NCBI RefSeq assembly: GCF_012275515.1
Contig: NZ_JAAZQL010000004.1
Location: 248,001-312,000, forward strand
From: Novosphingobium sp. SG707
GTDB lineage: Bacteria > Pseudomonadota > Alphaproteobacteria > Sphingomonadales > Sphingomonadaceae
Reading direction: 5' to 3'
Length of the DNA: 64,000 nt
Both the position numbers and the translations under genes were made by a program. Shown here one piece after another: positions 9,261-19,125 of this stretch (its first letter is position 1; every line of letters begins with the position of its first letter). Under the pieces are notes generated by a model. The model saw only the letters and a list, made by a program, of their open reading frames with translations. It had not been told where the DNA came from and searched no databases.

Positions 9261-10322
9261 TTAGCCCAGCAGCTCCTGTTCGAGCTTCTTGGCCATTTCC
9301 TCGATATTCTCAGGCGGCCAACCGGGGATATCCATCCCCAGACGCAAACCCATCGAAGAGAGCACTTCCTTGATCTCGTTGAGCGACTTGCGGCCGAAAT
9401 TCGGCGTGCGCAGCATCTCGGCTTCGGTCTTCTGGACCAGATCGCCGATGTAGATGATGTTGTCGTTCTTGAGACAGTTGGCCGAGCGGACCGACAGTTC
9501 CAGCTCGTCGACCTTCTTGAGAAGGTAGCGGTTGAGCTGGTTGGTGTCGCCCTCTTCCGGAGCAGCAGCAGCAATGCCGCCAATCATCGGAGCCGCGCCA
9601 ACCGGAGCGATGTCCTCGAAATGGACGAACAGAGCCAGCTGGTCCTGCAGAATGCGCGCGGCATAGGCCACCGCGTCTTCAGGAGCCACCGTGCCGTCGG
9701 TTTCCACCGAAAGGCTCAGCTTGTCATAGTCCAGTTCCTGACCGATACGCGCATTGTCAACCTTGTAGCTGACCTGACGCACCGGCGAGTAAAGCGAGTC
9801 GACCGGAATGAGACCAATCGGTGCATCAATCGGACGGTTCTGCACCGCCGGCACATAGCCCTTGCCGCTGTCTGCGGTCAGTTCCATGTTCAGCGTTGCA
9901 CCTTCGTCGAGGTGGCAAATCACGAGGTCCTTGTTCATAACCTCGATATCGCCCGTCACTGCAATATCGCCAGCGCGCACTTCGCCCGGACCGGTGGCCG
10001 AGAGCTGCAAGCGCTTCGGACCTTCGCCCTGCATCTTGAGCGCGATCTGCTTCACGTTCAGCACGATGTCGGTAACGTCTTCACGCACACCGGCCAGCGA
10101 GCTGAACTCATGCAGCACGTTCTCGATCTTGATCGAGGTGATCGCGGCGCCCTGCAGAGAAGAAAGCAGGACGCGACGCAGCGCATTGCCCAGCGTCAGA
10201 CCGAAACCGCGTTCCAGCGGTTCGGCGACGAAGGTCGCGCGGCGCTTGGGGTCGTTCCCCGGCTTGACTTCGAGGCTGTTGGGCTTCTTCAGTTCCTGCC
10301 AGTTCTTGATGTTGACAGTCAT
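9261..10322 (-). CDS. rpoA: DNA-directed RNA polymerase subunit alpha
   Basis: 353 aa. The N-terminal assembly domain carries the [24 protein letters not shown] motif (residues ~38-62). The C-terminal domain binding UP elements and activators is [26 protein letters not shown]...LNEIKEVL. Both halves are complete. Flanked by rpsK and rplQ as in other Proteobacteria. The length is slightly above the E. coli 329 aa, mainly at the N-terminus. Confidence 0.98.
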   Translation of the reverse strand: MTVNIKNWQELKKPNSLEVKPGNDPKRRATFVAEPLERGFGLTLGNALRRVLLSSLQGAAITSIKIENVLHEFSSLAGVREDVTDIVLNVKQIALKMQGEGPKRLQLSATGPGEVRAGDIAVTGDIEVMNKDLVICHLDEGATLNMELTADSGKGYVPAVQNRPIDAPIGLIPVDSLYSPVRQVSYKVDNARIGQELDYDKLSLSVETDGTVAPEDAVAYAARILQDQLALFVHFEDIAPVGAAPMIGGIAAAAPEEGDTNQLNRYLLKKVDELELSVRSANCLKNDNIIYIGDLVQKTEAEMLRTPNFGRKSLNEIKEVLSSMGLRLGMDIPGWPPENIEEMAKKLEQELLG

Positions 10323-10437
10323 GGACTTCCCCTGATTTCTCTACTGGCGGGAACGACCACGGCGCTCCCGCACGATGCGGGCCGCGGTCGATCCTTGTGG
10401 CTGCGCAGACGGTCAAACACCGCCCGCGCAAGCACGA

Positions 10438-10827
10438 TCAGACGCGGCGACGCTTCGAAGGCCGCACACCGTTGTGCGGGATCGGGGTCACATCGCGAAT
10501 CGAGGTGATGGTGAAGCCGACAGCCTGCAGCGCGCGCAGAGCGCTTTCGCGGCCCGAACCGGGGCCCTTGACTTCGACTTCCAGGGTGCGCACGCCGTGT
10601 TCGGCGGCCTTCTTGCCGGCGTCATCCGCAGCCACCTGAGCGGCATACGGGGTCGACTTGCGGCTGCCCTTGAAGCCCATCATGCCCGCGCTGGACCAGC
10701 TGATCGCATTGCCCTGAGCGTCGGTGATGGTCACCATCGTGTTGTTGAAGCTGGCATTGACATGCGCAATGCCGCTCGAAATATTCTTACGTTCCCGCTT
10801 GCGAAGGCGCTGGGGTTCACGTGCCAT
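10438..10827 (-). CDS. rpsK: 30S ribosomal protein S11
   Basis: 129 aa, standard length. It contains [30 protein letters not shown] and the C-terminal [18 protein letters not shown] block that contacts 16S rRNA and the Shine-Dalgarno helix. Part of rpsM-rpsK-rpoA-rplQ, 51 bases behind rpsM and 115 before rpoA. Confidence 0.98.
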   Translation of the reverse strand: MAREPQRLRKRERKNISSGIAHVNASFNNTMVTITDAQGNAISWSSAGMMGFKGSRKSTPYAAQVAADDAGKKAAEHGVRTLEVEVKGPGSGRESALRALQAVGFTITSIRDVTPIPHNGVRPSKRRRV

Positions 10828-10878
10828 GGGATCTTATCCTCGTCTTCCGGTCAAACAGATGAAGCTAGCGGGAACCGC

Positions 10879-11247
10879 TTACTTCTTCTTACCAGCGATG
10901 GGCTTGGCCTTACCCTTGCGGGTGCGGGCGTTGGTGTGGGTGCGCTGGCCGCGAACGGGCAGGCCCTTACGGTGACGCAGGCCGCGATAGCAGGCCAGAT
11001 CCATCAGACGCTTGATGTTCATCGCGGTTTCGCGACGAAGATCGCCTTCCACGGTGTGTTCGGCGTCAATGGTTTCACGGATGTGCAAGACTTCAGCGTC
11101 CGACAGATCCTGAACGCGACGGCTATGGTCGATGCCCAGCTTGTCGGCGATCTGCTTGGCCTTGAACGAGCCGATACCATGAATGTAAGTCAGCGCGATG
11201 ATCACGCGCTTGTTGGTGGGGATATTAACCCCGGCAATACGAGCCAC
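10879..11247 (-). CDS. rpsM: 30S ribosomal protein S13
   Basis: 122 aa from a GTG at 11247 ([15 protein letters not shown]...). This matches the exact family N-terminus and leaves GGAGAAAA as a ribosome-binding site, itself overlapping an ATG four codons upstream ([10 protein letters not shown]). Longer readings back to 11319 are not supported. Conserved features are the helix-turn-helix-like [19 protein letters not shown] and the C-terminal [25 protein letters not shown], which reaches the P-site tRNA. First gene of the alpha operon, with its own promoter at 11436-11464. Confidence 0.95.
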   Translation of the reverse strand: MARIAGVNIPTNKRVIIALTYIHGIGSFKAKQIADKLGIDHSRRVQDLSDAEVLHIRETIDAEHTVEGDLRRETAMNIKRLMDLACYRGLRHRKGLPVRGQRTHTNARTRKGKAKPIAGKKK

Positions 11248-11435
11248 TCTTTTCTCCATGCTCCACAGGGGTATGCGGAAGGGCCGCCTCCGACGAAGCA
11301 ACAGGCCACACACCCCCATCTCAACGCTTTTTCACAATGACAAAGTCAGATCGCCTTGACGGCAAAAAAGCCCGACCGGTGCACAATCATGCGTGCCTCC
11401 TGCCGGACTGACCCGTTTTCGACATGTGAAGAGCG

Positions 11436-11464
11436 CGCCTAGACCGATTCGCCCGACAAGTCAA
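11436..11464 (-). promoter_or_regulatory. Putative promoter of rpsM-rpsK-rpoA-rplQ
   Basis: Read on the minus strand: TTGACT (11464-11459), 17 bp, TAGGCG (11441-11436). It lies about 190 bases before rpsM and just past the adk terminator, so the alpha operon starts anew here. It matches the architecture seen before rpsL, tuf and rplO. Confidence 0.7.
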
Positions 11465-11536
11465 CGCGAGCGATCAAATTTTTGCGGAAAGGTAAACCGG
11501 AATTTTCGGCCCCCTCCACGCTGCGCTCCAAACGGC

Positions 11537-11573
11537 AAAATCCGCCCTGACCGGCCTGCTGACCGGCCAGGGC
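11537..11573 (-). terminator. Intrinsic terminator after adk (end of spc unit)
   Basis: Minus-strand stem GCCCTGGCCGG / CCGGTCAGGGC (one G-U pair), loop TCAGCAGG, followed by GGATTTTG. It starts 11 bases after the adk stop and separates the classical spc and alpha operons. Confidence 0.75.
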
Positions 11574-11583
11574 GAGAATAACC

Positions 11584-12228
11584 TTATGCGATAATCCGTT
11601 CGATCGCATCGGTGACATGGCCCAGTTCGGCCATGCCATTGACGCGAGAAACAATGCCGCGCGCCTCATAGATCGGCAGGATCGGCGCGGTCTTGGCGCG
11701 ATATTCGGCCATGCGCGTGCGCACCGTTTCCTCATTGTCGTCAGGACGACGCTTGAATTCAGTGCCGTTGCACTTGTCGCATACGCCAAAGGCCTTGGGC
11801 TGCTCGAACTTGTCGTGATAGCCCTTGCCGCAATTGGCGCAGGTAAAGCGGCCCGTGATACGCTCGACCAGCGCATCTTCATCAACGTCCAGCTCGATCA
11901 CATGATCCAGCTTGCGGCCACGCTCACCCAGAATGGCGTCCAGCGATTCGGCCTGCGCAGCAGTGCGCGGATAGCCGTCGAAAATCGCACCCGCTTCCGG
12001 CCCCATACTGTCCAGCTCTTCGCCGATCAGTGCCGAAACAATCGCGTCGGAAACCAGTTCGCCGCGCTCCATCACCGCCTTGGCCTCAAGGCCGACGGGC
12101 GTGCCCGCCTTGACGGCCGCACGCAGCATGTCGCCGGTCGAAAGCTGGCGGAAGCCATGACGCTCAACGAGGCGTTGGGCCTGGGTGCCCTTACCGGCTC
12201 CCGGCGGTCCAAGCAGAATGATATTCAC
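11584..12228 (-). CDS. adk: Adenylate kinase, zinc-lid type
   Basis: 214 aa. Catalyses ATP + AMP to 2 ADP. The P-loop GPPGAGKGTQ lies at residues ~7-16, with the AMP-binding STGDMLRAAV and GYPRTAAQAESLD. The LID domain carries CANCGKGYH and CDKCN, i.e. four cysteines for structural zinc, as in long Gram-positive-type enzymes; many proteobacterial Adk proteins lack these. Located between secY and rpsM, the common spc position. Followed by an intrinsic terminator. Confidence 0.97.
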   Translation of the reverse strand: MNIILLGPPGAGKGTQAQRLVERHGFRQLSTGDMLRAAVKAGTPVGLEAKAVMERGELVSDAIVSALIGEELDSMGPEAGAIFDGYPRTAAQAESLDAILGERGRKLDHVIELDVDEDALVERITGRFTCANCGKGYHDKFEQPKAFGVCDKCNGTEFKRRPDDNEETVRTRMAEYRAKTAPILPIYEARGIVSRVNGMAELGHVTDAIERIIA

Positions 12229-12268
12229 CGGTCTCTCCCCTCCGTTCAGACCATCGAAGCGGCGCGCG

Positions 12269-13636
12269 TTAGCGCATCCGCCCCTTGAGTTTCGCCTTCT
12301 TGATCAGATCACCATATTGGTGAGCCAACAGATGCGACTGGATCTGGGTGATGGTATCGACGGTCACGTTCACCACGATCAGCAAACTCGTGCCGCCGGC
12401 CACCACCAGCCGCAGCCCGGTTTGCTCCATGAAGAACTCGGGCACAACACATACTATGGTAATATAGGCAGCGCCGATTACCGTGATTCGCGTCAGAACA
12501 TAGTCGAGATAGGTCGAAGTGTTCTTGCCCGGACGGATGCCCGGAATGAAGCCGCCGTTGCGCTTGAGATTGTCGGCCGTCTCTTCCGGATTGAACACCA
12601 CAGCGGTGTAGAAGAAGCAGAAGAACACGATGCCCAGCGCGTAAAGCGCCATATACAGCGGCTTGCCGTGGCCCAGATACTGGTTGAGCGTGACAATCAC
12701 ATAGCCCAGCGTCGAATCGGGCGCGACCGACTTGCCGGCAAATTGCGTGATGGTCAGCGGCAGCAGCAGCAGCGAGCTTGCAAAGATCGGCGGGATCACG
12801 CCCGCAGTATTGATCTTGAGCGGCAAGTGGCTGCGATCTGCCTGCATCATGCCGTTCTGAGTCGCCCGCTTGGGATACTGGATCAACAGGCGGCGAGTGG
12901 CGCGCTCCATAAAGCTGATGAACAGGATCATGCCGACCACCAGCGCCACCATCGCAAAGATGGTCAGGCCGTTGACCGACCCCGAACGCCCACCTTCAAA
13001 CAGCTGGATGAAGAATTGCGGCATCTGGGCCACAATACCGGCCATGATGATCAGCGAGGTGCCGTTGCCGATACCGCGGCTGGTGATCTGTTCGCCCAGC
13101 CACAGCAGGAACATCGTCCCGCCGATCAGCGAAATCACCGCGCAGACGCGGAACAGCATGCCCGGAATAACCACAGCCTGAAGCCCGGCGGAAGTGCCGT
13201 AAGCCTCAAGACCCGAAGCGATCGCCCAGCCCTGAATAGCCGTCAGCAGCACCGCGCCATAACGCGTCCACTGGTTCAGCTTCTTGCGCCCGCTCTCGCC
13301 TTCCTTCTTCAGCGAGGCCAGCGCCGGATGCAGTGAAGCAGCAAGCTGCACGACAATCGAGGCCGTGATATAGGGCATGACGCCAAGCGCGATGAGGCTC
13401 ATGCGCTCAAGGCTGCCGCCCGAGAAAGTGTTGAAAATGTCGAGAATGCCACCCTGCGTCTTGGCGTAAAGCTGCTGGAGCACCAGCGGATTGACGCCCG
13501 GAAGCGGGACAAAGCTCAGAAAACGAAAGACAATCAGCGCCCCGACGGTGAACCAGATGCGGCTCTTGAGTTCCGTCGCCTTGTTAAAATTGGCGAGACT
13601 GAGTGTACTGGCGATATTATCGGCGCGCGATGCCAT
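12269..13636 (-). CDS. secY: Protein translocase subunit SecY
   Basis: 455 aa from ATG 13636 (MASRADNIASTLSLANFNKATELKSRIWF); an in-frame TTG four codons earlier is less likely. Ten transmembrane segments form the Sec channel. Family landmarks are the plug-region FNTFSGGSLERMSLIALGVMPYITASI, RRLLIQYPKRA, and the cytosolic loop FNPEETADNLKRNGGFIPGIRPG. The chain is full length. Between rplO and adk, consistent with spc organisation. Confidence 0.97.
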   Translation of the reverse strand: MASRADNIASTLSLANFNKATELKSRIWFTVGALIVFRFLSFVPLPGVNPLVLQQLYAKTQGGILDIFNTFSGGSLERMSLIALGVMPYITASIVVQLAASLHPALASLKKEGESGRKKLNQWTRYGAVLLTAIQGWAIASGLEAYGTSAGLQAVVIPGMLFRVCAVISLIGGTMFLLWLGEQITSRGIGNGTSLIIMAGIVAQMPQFFIQLFEGGRSGSVNGLTIFAMVALVVGMILFISFMERATRRLLIQYPKRATQNGMMQADRSHLPLKINTAGVIPPIFASSLLLLPLTITQFAGKSVAPDSTLGYVIVTLNQYLGHGKPLYMALYALGIVFFCFFYTAVVFNPEETADNLKRNGGFIPGIRPGKNTSTYLDYVLTRITVIGAAYITIVCVVPEFFMEQTGLRLVVAGGTSLLIVVNVTVDTITQIQSHLLAHQYGDLIKKAKLKGRMR

Positions 13637-13754
13637 AGGATTGCTCAAACCCTGACCCTGGCCGCCAAAATGGGCGGCGGACCTTTACCCATAGGTGGGA
13701 AAGGATAAGGACTGCGGGCGGGGATACAACCCCCGCCCGCAAGCCCAAACCAAA

Positions 13755-14234
13755 TTACTCGGCAGCTTCAGCCACGGCCGGCACTTCGACCGAACCGCCA
13801 GCAGCTTCGACAGCCGACTTGGCACCGGCCGACACGCCGGCAACCTTGAAGCTGACCTTGGCGCTGAACACGCCCTTGCCGAGCAGACGCACGCCGTCCT
13901 TGCCGCCACGAGCCAGACCGGCGCCCTTGAGCGCAGCGTGATCCACAACAGCCGAGATGTCGAGCTTGCCGGCGTCGATCGCCTTCTGGACCATGCCCAG
14001 GTTCACTTCAGCATAGTCCTTGCCAAACGGGTTGTTGAAACCACGCTTCGGCAGACGCATGTGAAGCGGCATCTGACCGCCTTCGAAGCCATTGATCGAC
14101 ACGCCCGAACGCGCCTTGGCACCCTTCTGACCGCGACCAGAGGTCTTGCCCTTGCCCGAACCGATGCCGCGGCCGACGCGGATACGACGGTGGCGGGCGC
14201 CAGCATTGTCACGGATATCATTCAACTTGGTCAT
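13755..14234 (-). CDS. rplO: 50S ribosomal protein L15
   Basis: 159 aa from ATG 14234 ([38 protein letters not shown]), the family-typical start; a GTG three codons upstream is in frame but unnecessary. The Gly/Arg-rich N-terminus threads into 23S rRNA. Unusually, it is separated from rpmD by 479 bases that hold an intrinsic terminator and a promoter, so rplO appears to head its own unit rplO-secY-adk. Confidence 0.96.
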   Translation of the reverse strand: MTKLNDIRDNAGARHRRIRVGRGIGSGKGKTSGRGQKGAKARSGVSINGFEGGQMPLHMRLPKRGFNNPFGKDYAEVNLGMVQKAIDAGKLDISAVVDHAALKGAGLARGGKDGVRLLGKGVFSAKVSFKVAGVSAGAKSAVEAAGGSVEVPAVAEAAE

Positions 14235-14279
14235 ATTCTGCACTCGCTTTCGCTTTTATCGCGCTTGATGGAAGGCGCG

Positions 14280-14308
14280 CCCTTAGGCGAAATGCGCCGC
14301 CCTGTCAC
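14280..14308 (-). promoter_or_regulatory. Putative promoter of rplO-secY-adk
   Basis: Minus strand: GTGACA (14308-14303), 17 bp, TAAGGG (14285-14280), roughly 40-45 bases before the rplO start codon. The sequence ATTTCGCCTAAGGGCGCG around the -10 is shared with the rpsF promoter. Confidence 0.65.
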
Positions 14309-14650
14309 CCTTTTTCCGCGTCGCGCCCCGCTCCGGACTATTGTGCTGCAAGATCCGTCAGTTGCCGAAGGTCGCACACATTCAGGCAAGCGAACATTGA
14401 CACCAGTACGGCCCGGCACCCACAATCGGGACGTCCACCATCTCCATGATGTCAGGCAAGCATGGTCTATGGCGCAGCACGAGGACCAGCGCGTTACCGC
14501 AATTATTCCGGCCTCGCTAATCTATGCAAGCGCACTTTATTCATACAGAACCGCAAACAAGCTAGGTGCGATCAACTGGAATGTCCACGTCCAGCCACCC
14601 AGACATTCATGCCTACCCCCTCCCTCATCAGGCCCCAGCAAATGGCCACA
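14309..14650. other. Non-coding spacer inside the spc gene cluster
   Basis: No open frame here looks like a gene, and no recognisable RNA family or repeat was found. Base composition is close to 55% GC, lower than the flanking ribosomal genes. It separates the rpmD terminator from the rplO promoter and is an unusual insertion between two genes that are normally adjacent. Confidence 0.6.
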
Positions 14651-14680
14651 AGAAAAGGCCCCGGATCACTCCGAGGCCTT
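14651..14680 (-). terminator. Intrinsic terminator after rpmD
   Basis: Minus-strand stem AAGGCCTCGG / CCGGGGCCTT (10 bp with one wobble), loop AGTGAT, then TTTTCT. It lies 33 bases downstream of the rpmD stop and would end the rplN...rpmD transcript before rplO. Confidence 0.85.
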
Positions 14681-14713
14681 GTCCTGTGCTTCAACCTGAA
14701 AGCCCGGGGTCGA

Positions 14714-14890
14714 TCAGTCGACCACGGCCACCAGATGGGGCAGCTTGGCGATCGTGCCGCGAACTTCCGGGGTATCCGTCAGTTCGACAACACGATTCAT
14801 CTTGTTGAGGCCCAGACCGATCAGCATCTTGCGCTGAGCTTCGGGGCGACGGATCGGCGAACCGATCTGCTTGATCTTGATGGTTGCCAT
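14714..14890 (-). CDS. rpmD: 50S ribosomal protein L30
   Basis: 58 aa, read directly from the minus strand: [20 protein letters not shown], then [20 protein letters not shown], then [18 protein letters not shown]. This is the complete L30 domain, with the conserved GSPIRRP and GLGLNKMNR motifs. It starts 5 bases after the rpsE stop. A terminator follows instead of rplO. Confidence 0.96.
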   Translation of the reverse strand: MATIKIKQIGSPIRRPEAQRKMLIGLGLNKMNRVVELTDTPEVRGTIAKLPHLVAVVD

Positions 14891-14895
14891 TGCGC

Positions 14896-15612
14896 TTACT
14901 CCGTAATCGCAGCGGCAGCAGCTTCAAGCTGCGCCTCAGAGTGGTGATGCCCATCGCGGTTCAGCAGGTCGGTGACCTTCTTGCCGCGACGCTGCGCCAC
15001 CGACTTCGGGCTCGACTGGTTGGTCAGAGCGTCGAAAGTGGCGCGGATCATGTTGTAGGGGTTCGAGGTGCCGACCGACTTGGTCACCACGTCATGAACG
15101 CCCAGGCTTTCGAAGACAGCGCGCATCGGGCCGCCAGCGATGATGCCCGTACCGGCCGGGGCCGAACGCACGCTCACCTTGCCAGCGCCGAAATGGCCCT
15201 TGCCGTCGTGGTGAAGGGTGCGCGCTTCCTTGAGGGGAACGCGAACCATCTTCTTCTTGGCCGAGGCAGTCGCCTTGGTGATGGCTTCAGGCACTTCGCG
15301 AGCCTTGCCATGACCAAAGCCAACGCGGCCCTTGCCATCGCCGACCACGACGAGAGCAGCAAAGCCAAAGCGCTTACCGCCCTTCACGGTCTTGCTGACG
15401 CGGTTGATGTGAACGAGCTTTTCAATCAGCTCTTCACCCTGTTCCTCGTCATTCTTGCCGCGACGGTCATCGCGGCGACCACGACCGCGGCCTTCGCCAC
15501 GCTCGCCATCACGTCCGCGACCACGACCACGACGACCTTCACGCTCGTTGCCCTCGGGAGCGGCTTCGGCGCCGACAACGGCACCGGTTTCAAGGTTGGT
15601 TTCGTCAGCCAT
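14896..15612 (-). CDS. rpsE: 30S ribosomal protein S5 with Arg/Gly-rich N-terminal extension
   Basis: 238 aa, about 70 longer than E. coli S5. The conserved protein begins near residue 60 ([45 protein letters not shown]) and is complete through the decoding-fidelity domain. Residues ~1-58 are an acidic stretch ([20 protein letters not shown]) followed by an Arg/Gly/Asp-rich low-complexity run. The ATG at 15612 follows rplR by 2 bases, so no shorter start is implied. The extension is probably disordered and RNA-binding; its role is unknown. Confidence 0.96.
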   Translation of the reverse strand: MADETNLETGAVVGAEAAPEGNEREGRRGRGRGRDGERGEGRGRGRRDDRRGKNDEEQGEELIEKLVHINRVSKTVKGGKRFGFAALVVVGDGKGRVGFGHGKAREVPEAITKATASAKKKMVRVPLKEARTLHHDGKGHFGAGKVSVRSAPAGTGIIAGGPMRAVFESLGVHDVVTKSVGTSNPYNMIRATFDALTNQSSPKSVAQRRGKKVTDLLNRDGHHHSEAQLEAAAAAITE

Positions 15613-15614
15613 TG

Positions 15615-15965
15615 TCAGAACTCCAGCCCGCCTTCACGGGCGGCATCGGCCAGCGCCTTGACGCGGCCATGGAACAGGAAACCGCCGCGATCGAACACGA
15701 CAGTGGTGACGCCAGCGGCCTTGGCGGCTTCCGCCAGTTCCTTGCCCACAGCAACAGCGGCATCGACATTGGCGCCGATATCCTTGCTGCCCTTCTTCAG
15801 CGACGAAGCCGAAGCGAGGGTACGTCCAGCGGCATCGTCGATGATCTGGGCGTAGATGTGGCGACCCGAACGGTGCACCGACAGACGGGGACGCCCACCG
15901 GCACGAGCCTTGAGAGCGGTGCGAACGCGCCGACGACGGCGCTCGAACAGAGACAGCTTGGCCAT
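15615..15965 (-). CDS. rplR: 50S ribosomal protein L18
   Basis: 116 aa. Contains [44 protein letters not shown] and the C-terminal [28 protein letters not shown], which bind 5S rRNA. Its ATG overlaps the rplF stop by one base (TAATG), giving coupled translation. Confidence 0.98.
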   Translation of the reverse strand: MAKLSLFERRRRRVRTALKARAGGRPRLSVHRSGRHIYAQIIDDAAGRTLASASSLKKGSKDIGANVDAAVAVGKELAEAAKAAGVTTVVFDRGGFLFHGRVKALADAAREGGLEF

Positions 15966-16498
15966 TACTTCTTCTTCCCTTCCTTGCGGAAGATGAACTC
16001 GCCAGCGTACTTGATACCCTTGCCCTTATAGGGCTCGGGCTTACGCCAGCGACGGATCTCGGCCGCAACCTGACCCACCTTCTGCTTGTCGATACCGGAA
16101 ATCAGGACCGTGGTGTTGTCCGGGGTCTTGATTTCGATGCCTTCGGGAACGTCGAAGTTGACGTCATGGCTGTAGCCCAGCTGAAGCTTGAGCACCTTGC
16201 CCTGAGCGGTGGCGCGATAGCCCACACCGGTGATCTGCAGGGTCTTGGTGTAGCCTTCGGTCACACCGGTGATCAGGTTCGAGACGAGCGTGCGCTGCAT
16301 CCCCCAGAACGCGCGGGCCTGCTTCGTGTCGTTGGCGGGCTTCACCAGGATGGTGTCGCCGTCGACAGCATAGCTGATTTCGTCACGCAGGTTCAGCGTC
16401 AGCGCGCCCTTGGGGCCCTTCACGGCCAGCACGCCGTCGGCGATATTCGCCGAGACGCCCGCCGGAATGGCAACAGGCTTCTTACCAATGCGGCTCAT
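15965..16498 (-). CDS. rplF: 50S ribosomal protein L6
   Basis: 177 aa, standard length. Two duplicated RNA-recognition folds; the C-terminal signature [24 protein letters not shown] is complete. It starts one base inside the rpsH stop and ends one base inside rplR, so rpsH-rplF-rplR are chained by TAATG overlaps. Confidence 0.98.
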   Translation of the reverse strand: MSRIGKKPVAIPAGVSANIADGVLAVKGPKGALTLNLRDEISYAVDGDTILVKPANDTKQARAFWGMQRTLVSNLITGVTEGYTKTLQITGVGYRATAQGKVLKLQLGYSHDVNFDVPEGIEIKTPDNTTVLISGIDKQKVGQVAAEIRRWRKPEPYKGKGIKYAGEFIFRKEGKKK

Positions 16499-16893
16499 TA
16501 GAACACCTCCGCCAGCACTTCGCCGCCGACGTTGGCAGCGCGCGCTTCGGCATCCGAAAGCACGCCGCGAGGCGTCGAGACGATGGTGATGCCAAGGCCG
16601 TTACGCACCACGGGCAGTTCCTTGCTGCCCGAGTACACACGGCGACCCGGCTTGGAGACGCGAGCGAGATGCTTGATCGCGGGCTCGCCTTCGAAATACT
16701 TCAGCTCGATCCGCAGCTGCGGATGGGCGCCGGTGGCGTCCTCCGAATAACCACGGATATAGCCTTCGCGCTGGAGCACTTCGAGAACGCGCGAACGCAG
16801 CTTCGAAGCCGGCGAAAGGACGGAATCCTTCTTCGCCTGCTGGCCGTTGCGGATACGGGTGAGCATATCACCCAGAGGATCGGTCAATGCCAT
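16498..16893 (-). CDS. rpsH: 30S ribosomal protein S8
   Basis: 131 aa. N-terminal [21 protein letters not shown] and C-terminal [33 protein letters not shown] are S8 signatures. In E. coli S8 is the translational repressor of the spc operon; whether that operates here is unknown. Overlaps rplF by one base. Confidence 0.98.
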   Translation of the reverse strand: MALTDPLGDMLTRIRNGQQAKKDSVLSPASKLRSRVLEVLQREGYIRGYSEDATGAHPQLRIELKYFEGEPAIKHLARVSKPGRRVYSGSKELPVVRNGLGITIVSTPRGVLSDAEARAANVGGEVLAEVF

Positions 16894-16904
16894 CGCTTTG
16901 TTCC

Positions 16905-17210
16905 TTACCAGCTCGACTTCGTCACGCCGGGGATCATGCCCTTATTGGCAAGATCACGCAGCTCAACGCGGCACAGGCCGAACTTGCGATAGTAGCCGCG
17001 CGGGCGGCCGGTGGTTGCGCAACGGTTGCGCACGCGGGTCGGGTTCCCGTTGCGGGGAATCTCGGCCAGCTTCAGGCGGGCAATCAGACGCTCGGTTTCA
17101 TCAGCCGATTCATCGTCAGCAACAGCCTTCAGCTTCGCGTACTTAGCTGCGTACTTCTTGACGAGGGCCTTACGGCGCTCGTTCTTGTTGATCGAACTCA
17201 GTTTCGCCAT
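16905..17210 (-). CDS. rpsN: 30S ribosomal protein S14, zinc-free long type
   Basis: 101 aa. [27 protein letters not shown] and the C-terminal [39 protein letters not shown] are the standard motifs. It is the long form without the CxxC...CxxC zinc ribbon, so a zinc-responsive S14 paralogue, if any, is elsewhere. Lies 32 bases after rplE. Confidence 0.97.
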   Translation of the reverse strand: MAKLSSINKNERRKALVKKYAAKYAKLKAVADDESADETERLIARLKLAEIPRNGNPTRVRNRCATTGRPRGYYRKFGLCRVELRDLANKGMIPGVTKSSW

Positions 17211-17242
17211 GGACTTAAGCTCTCTTTCTCAATCTTGCTCGC

Positions 17243-17821
17243 TCACGCCGCCTGCTTGGCTTCGGCGGTGGCAGTGAACGGGAAACCGAAGAGACGCAGC
17301 AGTTCGCGCGCTTCCTCGTCGGTCTTGGCCGAGGTGGTGACGATGATGTCCATGCCACGCACCTTGTCGATCTGATCGTAGCTGATTTCCGGGAAGATGA
17401 TCTGCTCTTTCAGACCCATGGCATAGTTGCCACGGCCGTCGAAGCTCTTCGGATTCAGGCCACGAAAGTCGCGGATGCGGGGCATCGCGATCGTGATCAG
17501 ACGGTCAAGAAATTCGTACATGCGCTCGCGACGCAGCGTGACCTTGCAACCGATCGCCATGCCTTCACGCAGCTTGAACTGCGCAACCGACTTCTTGGCG
17601 CGGGTCACCACCGGCTTCTGACCGGCAATGGCTTCCATCTCGGCGGCAGCGGTCTGGACCTTCTTACGGTCCTGCGTGCCTTCACCCACACCCATGTTGA
17701 GCGTGATCTTTTCGATCTTCGGGATTTCGAGCGCGTTCTTATAACCAAACTTTTCCGTCATCGCAGCAGCGATTTCGGCGTCATACTTGGTCTTGAGACG
17801 CGGAGTGTACTTATCAGCCAT
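17243..17821 (-). CDS. rplE: 50S ribosomal protein L5
   Basis: 192 aa. Contains [63 protein letters not shown] and [26 protein letters not shown]5 binds 5S rRNA and contacts P-site tRNA. Its start overlaps the rplX 3' end by 8 bases. A C-terminal tail [10 protein letters not shown] extends slightly past the usual end. Confidence 0.98.
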   Translation of the reverse strand: MADKYTPRLKTKYDAEIAAAMTEKFGYKNALEIPKIEKITLNMGVGEGTQDRKKVQTAAAEMEAIAGQKPVVTRAKKSVAQFKLREGMAIGCKVTLRRERMYEFLDRLITIAMPRIRDFRGLNPKSFDGRGNYAMGLKEQIIFPEISYDQIDKVRGMDIIVTTSAKTDEEARELLRLFGFPFTATAEAKQAA

Positions 17822-18134
17822 CGATAGCCTCCCCGGACTTCACGGCCACGCGGACCTTCTTGCCGTCCTTTTCCTCGAAGCGGATGCGGGTAGCCGCACC
17901 GGTCTTCGGATCGACGAGACCAACCTTGCTGATAGCCATCGGCGCTTCGCGGCGCTCAATGCCACCCTGCGGATTCACCTGGGTCGGCTTGCGGTGACGG
18001 GCAGCGACGTTCACGCCGGCAACCACAATCTTGCCTTCCTTCGGCAGGACGGACAGAACCTGGCCGGTACGGCCCTTGTCCTTGCCCGAACGGACGATCA
18101 CATTGTCGCCCTTCTTGATCTTAGCAGCGGACAT
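17814..18134 (-). CDS. rplX: 50S ribosomal protein L24
   Basis: 106 aa with the N-terminal KOW motif ([38 protein letters not shown]) and [13 protein letters not shown]24 initiates 50S assembly. It overlaps rplN by one base upstream and rplE by 8 bases downstream, a tightly coupled trio. Confidence 0.98.
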   Translation of the reverse strand: MSAAKIKKGDNVIVRSGKDKGRTGQVLSVLPKEGKIVVAGVNVAARHRKPTQVNPQGGIERREAPMAISKVGLVDPKTGAATRIRFEEKDGKKVRVAVKSGEAIDG

Positions 18135-18502
18135 TACAGAACCTCCGGAGCCAGCGAGATGATCTTCATGTAGCCCTTGGCGCGCAGTTCGCGAACCACG
18201 GGGCCAAAGATACGCGTGCCGATGGGCTCAGCGTTCTTGTTGATCAGCACAGCCGCGTTACCGTCGAAACGGATAACCGAACCGTCGGGACGGCGAACGT
18301 CCTTGCGGGTACGAACGATCACCGCACGGTGAACGTCGCCCTTCTTGACCTTGGCGCGCGGCTGGGCTTCCTTGATCGACACCACGATGATGTCGCCAAC
18401 GCCAGCGGTACGACGCTTCGATCCGCCCAGTACCTTAATGCACTGGACACGCTTGGCGCCGCTGTTGTCAGCAACGTCAAGCTGGGATTGCATCTGGATC
18501 AT
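18134..18502 (-). CDS. rplN: 50S ribosomal protein L14
   Basis: 122 aa, exact family length. [46 protein letters not shown] and the C-terminal [24 protein letters not shown] are complete. First gene of the classical spc group. The preceding 139-base gap from rpsQ holds an intrinsic-terminator hairpin and a second small stem-loop, suggesting transcription is interrupted or attenuated before this gene. Confidence 0.98.
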   Translation of the reverse strand: MIQMQSQLDVADNSGAKRVQCIKVLGGSKRRTAGVGDIIVVSIKEAQPRAKVKKGDVHRAVIVRTRKDVRRPDGSVIRFDGNAAVLINKNAEPIGTRIFGPVVRELRAKGYMKIISLAPEVL

Positions 18503-18549
18503 GGATCCGGTTCCTTACGTTAGGCTTGCCGGAACAAGTCCGGCAGTTC

Positions 18550-18580
18550 CAAAAAACGGCGCCCGCGCAAACGGGCACCG
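18550..18580 (-). terminator. Intrinsic terminator/attenuator between rpsQ and rplN
   Basis: Minus-strand stem GGTGCCCG / CGGGCGCC (one wobble), loop TTTGCG, then GTTTTTT. It falls exactly at the classical S10/spc operon boundary. A second hairpin GCCGGA-CTTGT-TCCGGC follows before the rplN ribosome-binding site. A TTAGGGCGCC sequence upstream resembles the -10 boxes in this window but lacks a convincing -35. Confidence 0.72.
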
Positions 18581-18641
18581 TGAAGCGGTCCGGCGCCCTA
18601 ACCCGATTCGGGTCAGAGCGCCAGAGAATTTTTCAACGACC

Positions 18642-18911
18642 TTAGACGTCCGCTTCGACAGCGACGCCCTTGCCCGCCTGAACCCGCTCGATCACCTTCC
18701 AACTCTTCAGCTTGGAGATCGGGGCGGTTTCCTCGATGCGAACAACTTCGCCAGCCTTGAAGGCGTTGTCTTCGTCGTGAGCGTGATACTTCTTCGAGCG
18801 ACGGATGATCTTCCCATAAAGGGGGTGCTTCACCTTACGCTCGACCTTCACGACCACGGTCTTGTCGGTCTTGTCGGAAACCACAGTCCCGATAAGAATA
18901 CGCTTGGGCAT
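18642..18911 (-). CDS. rpsQ: 30S ribosomal protein S17
   Basis: 89 aa from ATG 18911 ([27 protein letters not shown]). This start is selected by the strong GGAGGAAA ribosome-binding site and the family N-terminus; the open frame extends 34 codons further upstream through rpmC. The OB-fold signature [21 protein letters not shown] is present. Last gene of the classical S10 operon, followed by a terminator-like hairpin. Confidence 0.97.
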   Translation of the reverse strand: MPKRILIGTVVSDKTDKTVVVKVERKVKHPLYGKIIRRSKKYHAHDEDNAFKAGEVVRIEETAPISKLKSWKVIERVQAGKGVAVEADV

Positions 18912-18921
18912 GGTTTCCTCC

Positions 18922-19125
18922 TTACGCCTTCGCTGCAACAGAACGCTCACTCTGGAGCGTCTTGATGCGGGCGATATCGCGGCGCACTTCCTTGATGCGT
19001 GCAGGACGCTCAAGCTGGTTGGTGGCAGCCTGGAAGCGCAGGTTGAAGGCCTCGCGCTTCAGGTCGCCCAGCTCGGCAACCAGCTGGTCATCGCTCTTGC
19101 CACGCAGATCAGCGATCTTGGACAT
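18922..19125 (-). CDS. rpmC: 50S ribosomal protein L29
   Basis: 67 aa; two-helix protein ([55 protein letters not shown]) at the peptide exit tunnel, where it docks signal recognition particle and trigger factor. Overlaps the rplP stop by one base and precedes rpsQ by 10. Confidence 0.97.
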   Translation of the reverse strand: MSKIADLRGKSDDQLVAELGDLKREAFNLRFQAATNQLERPARIKEVRRDIARIKTLQSERSVAAKA

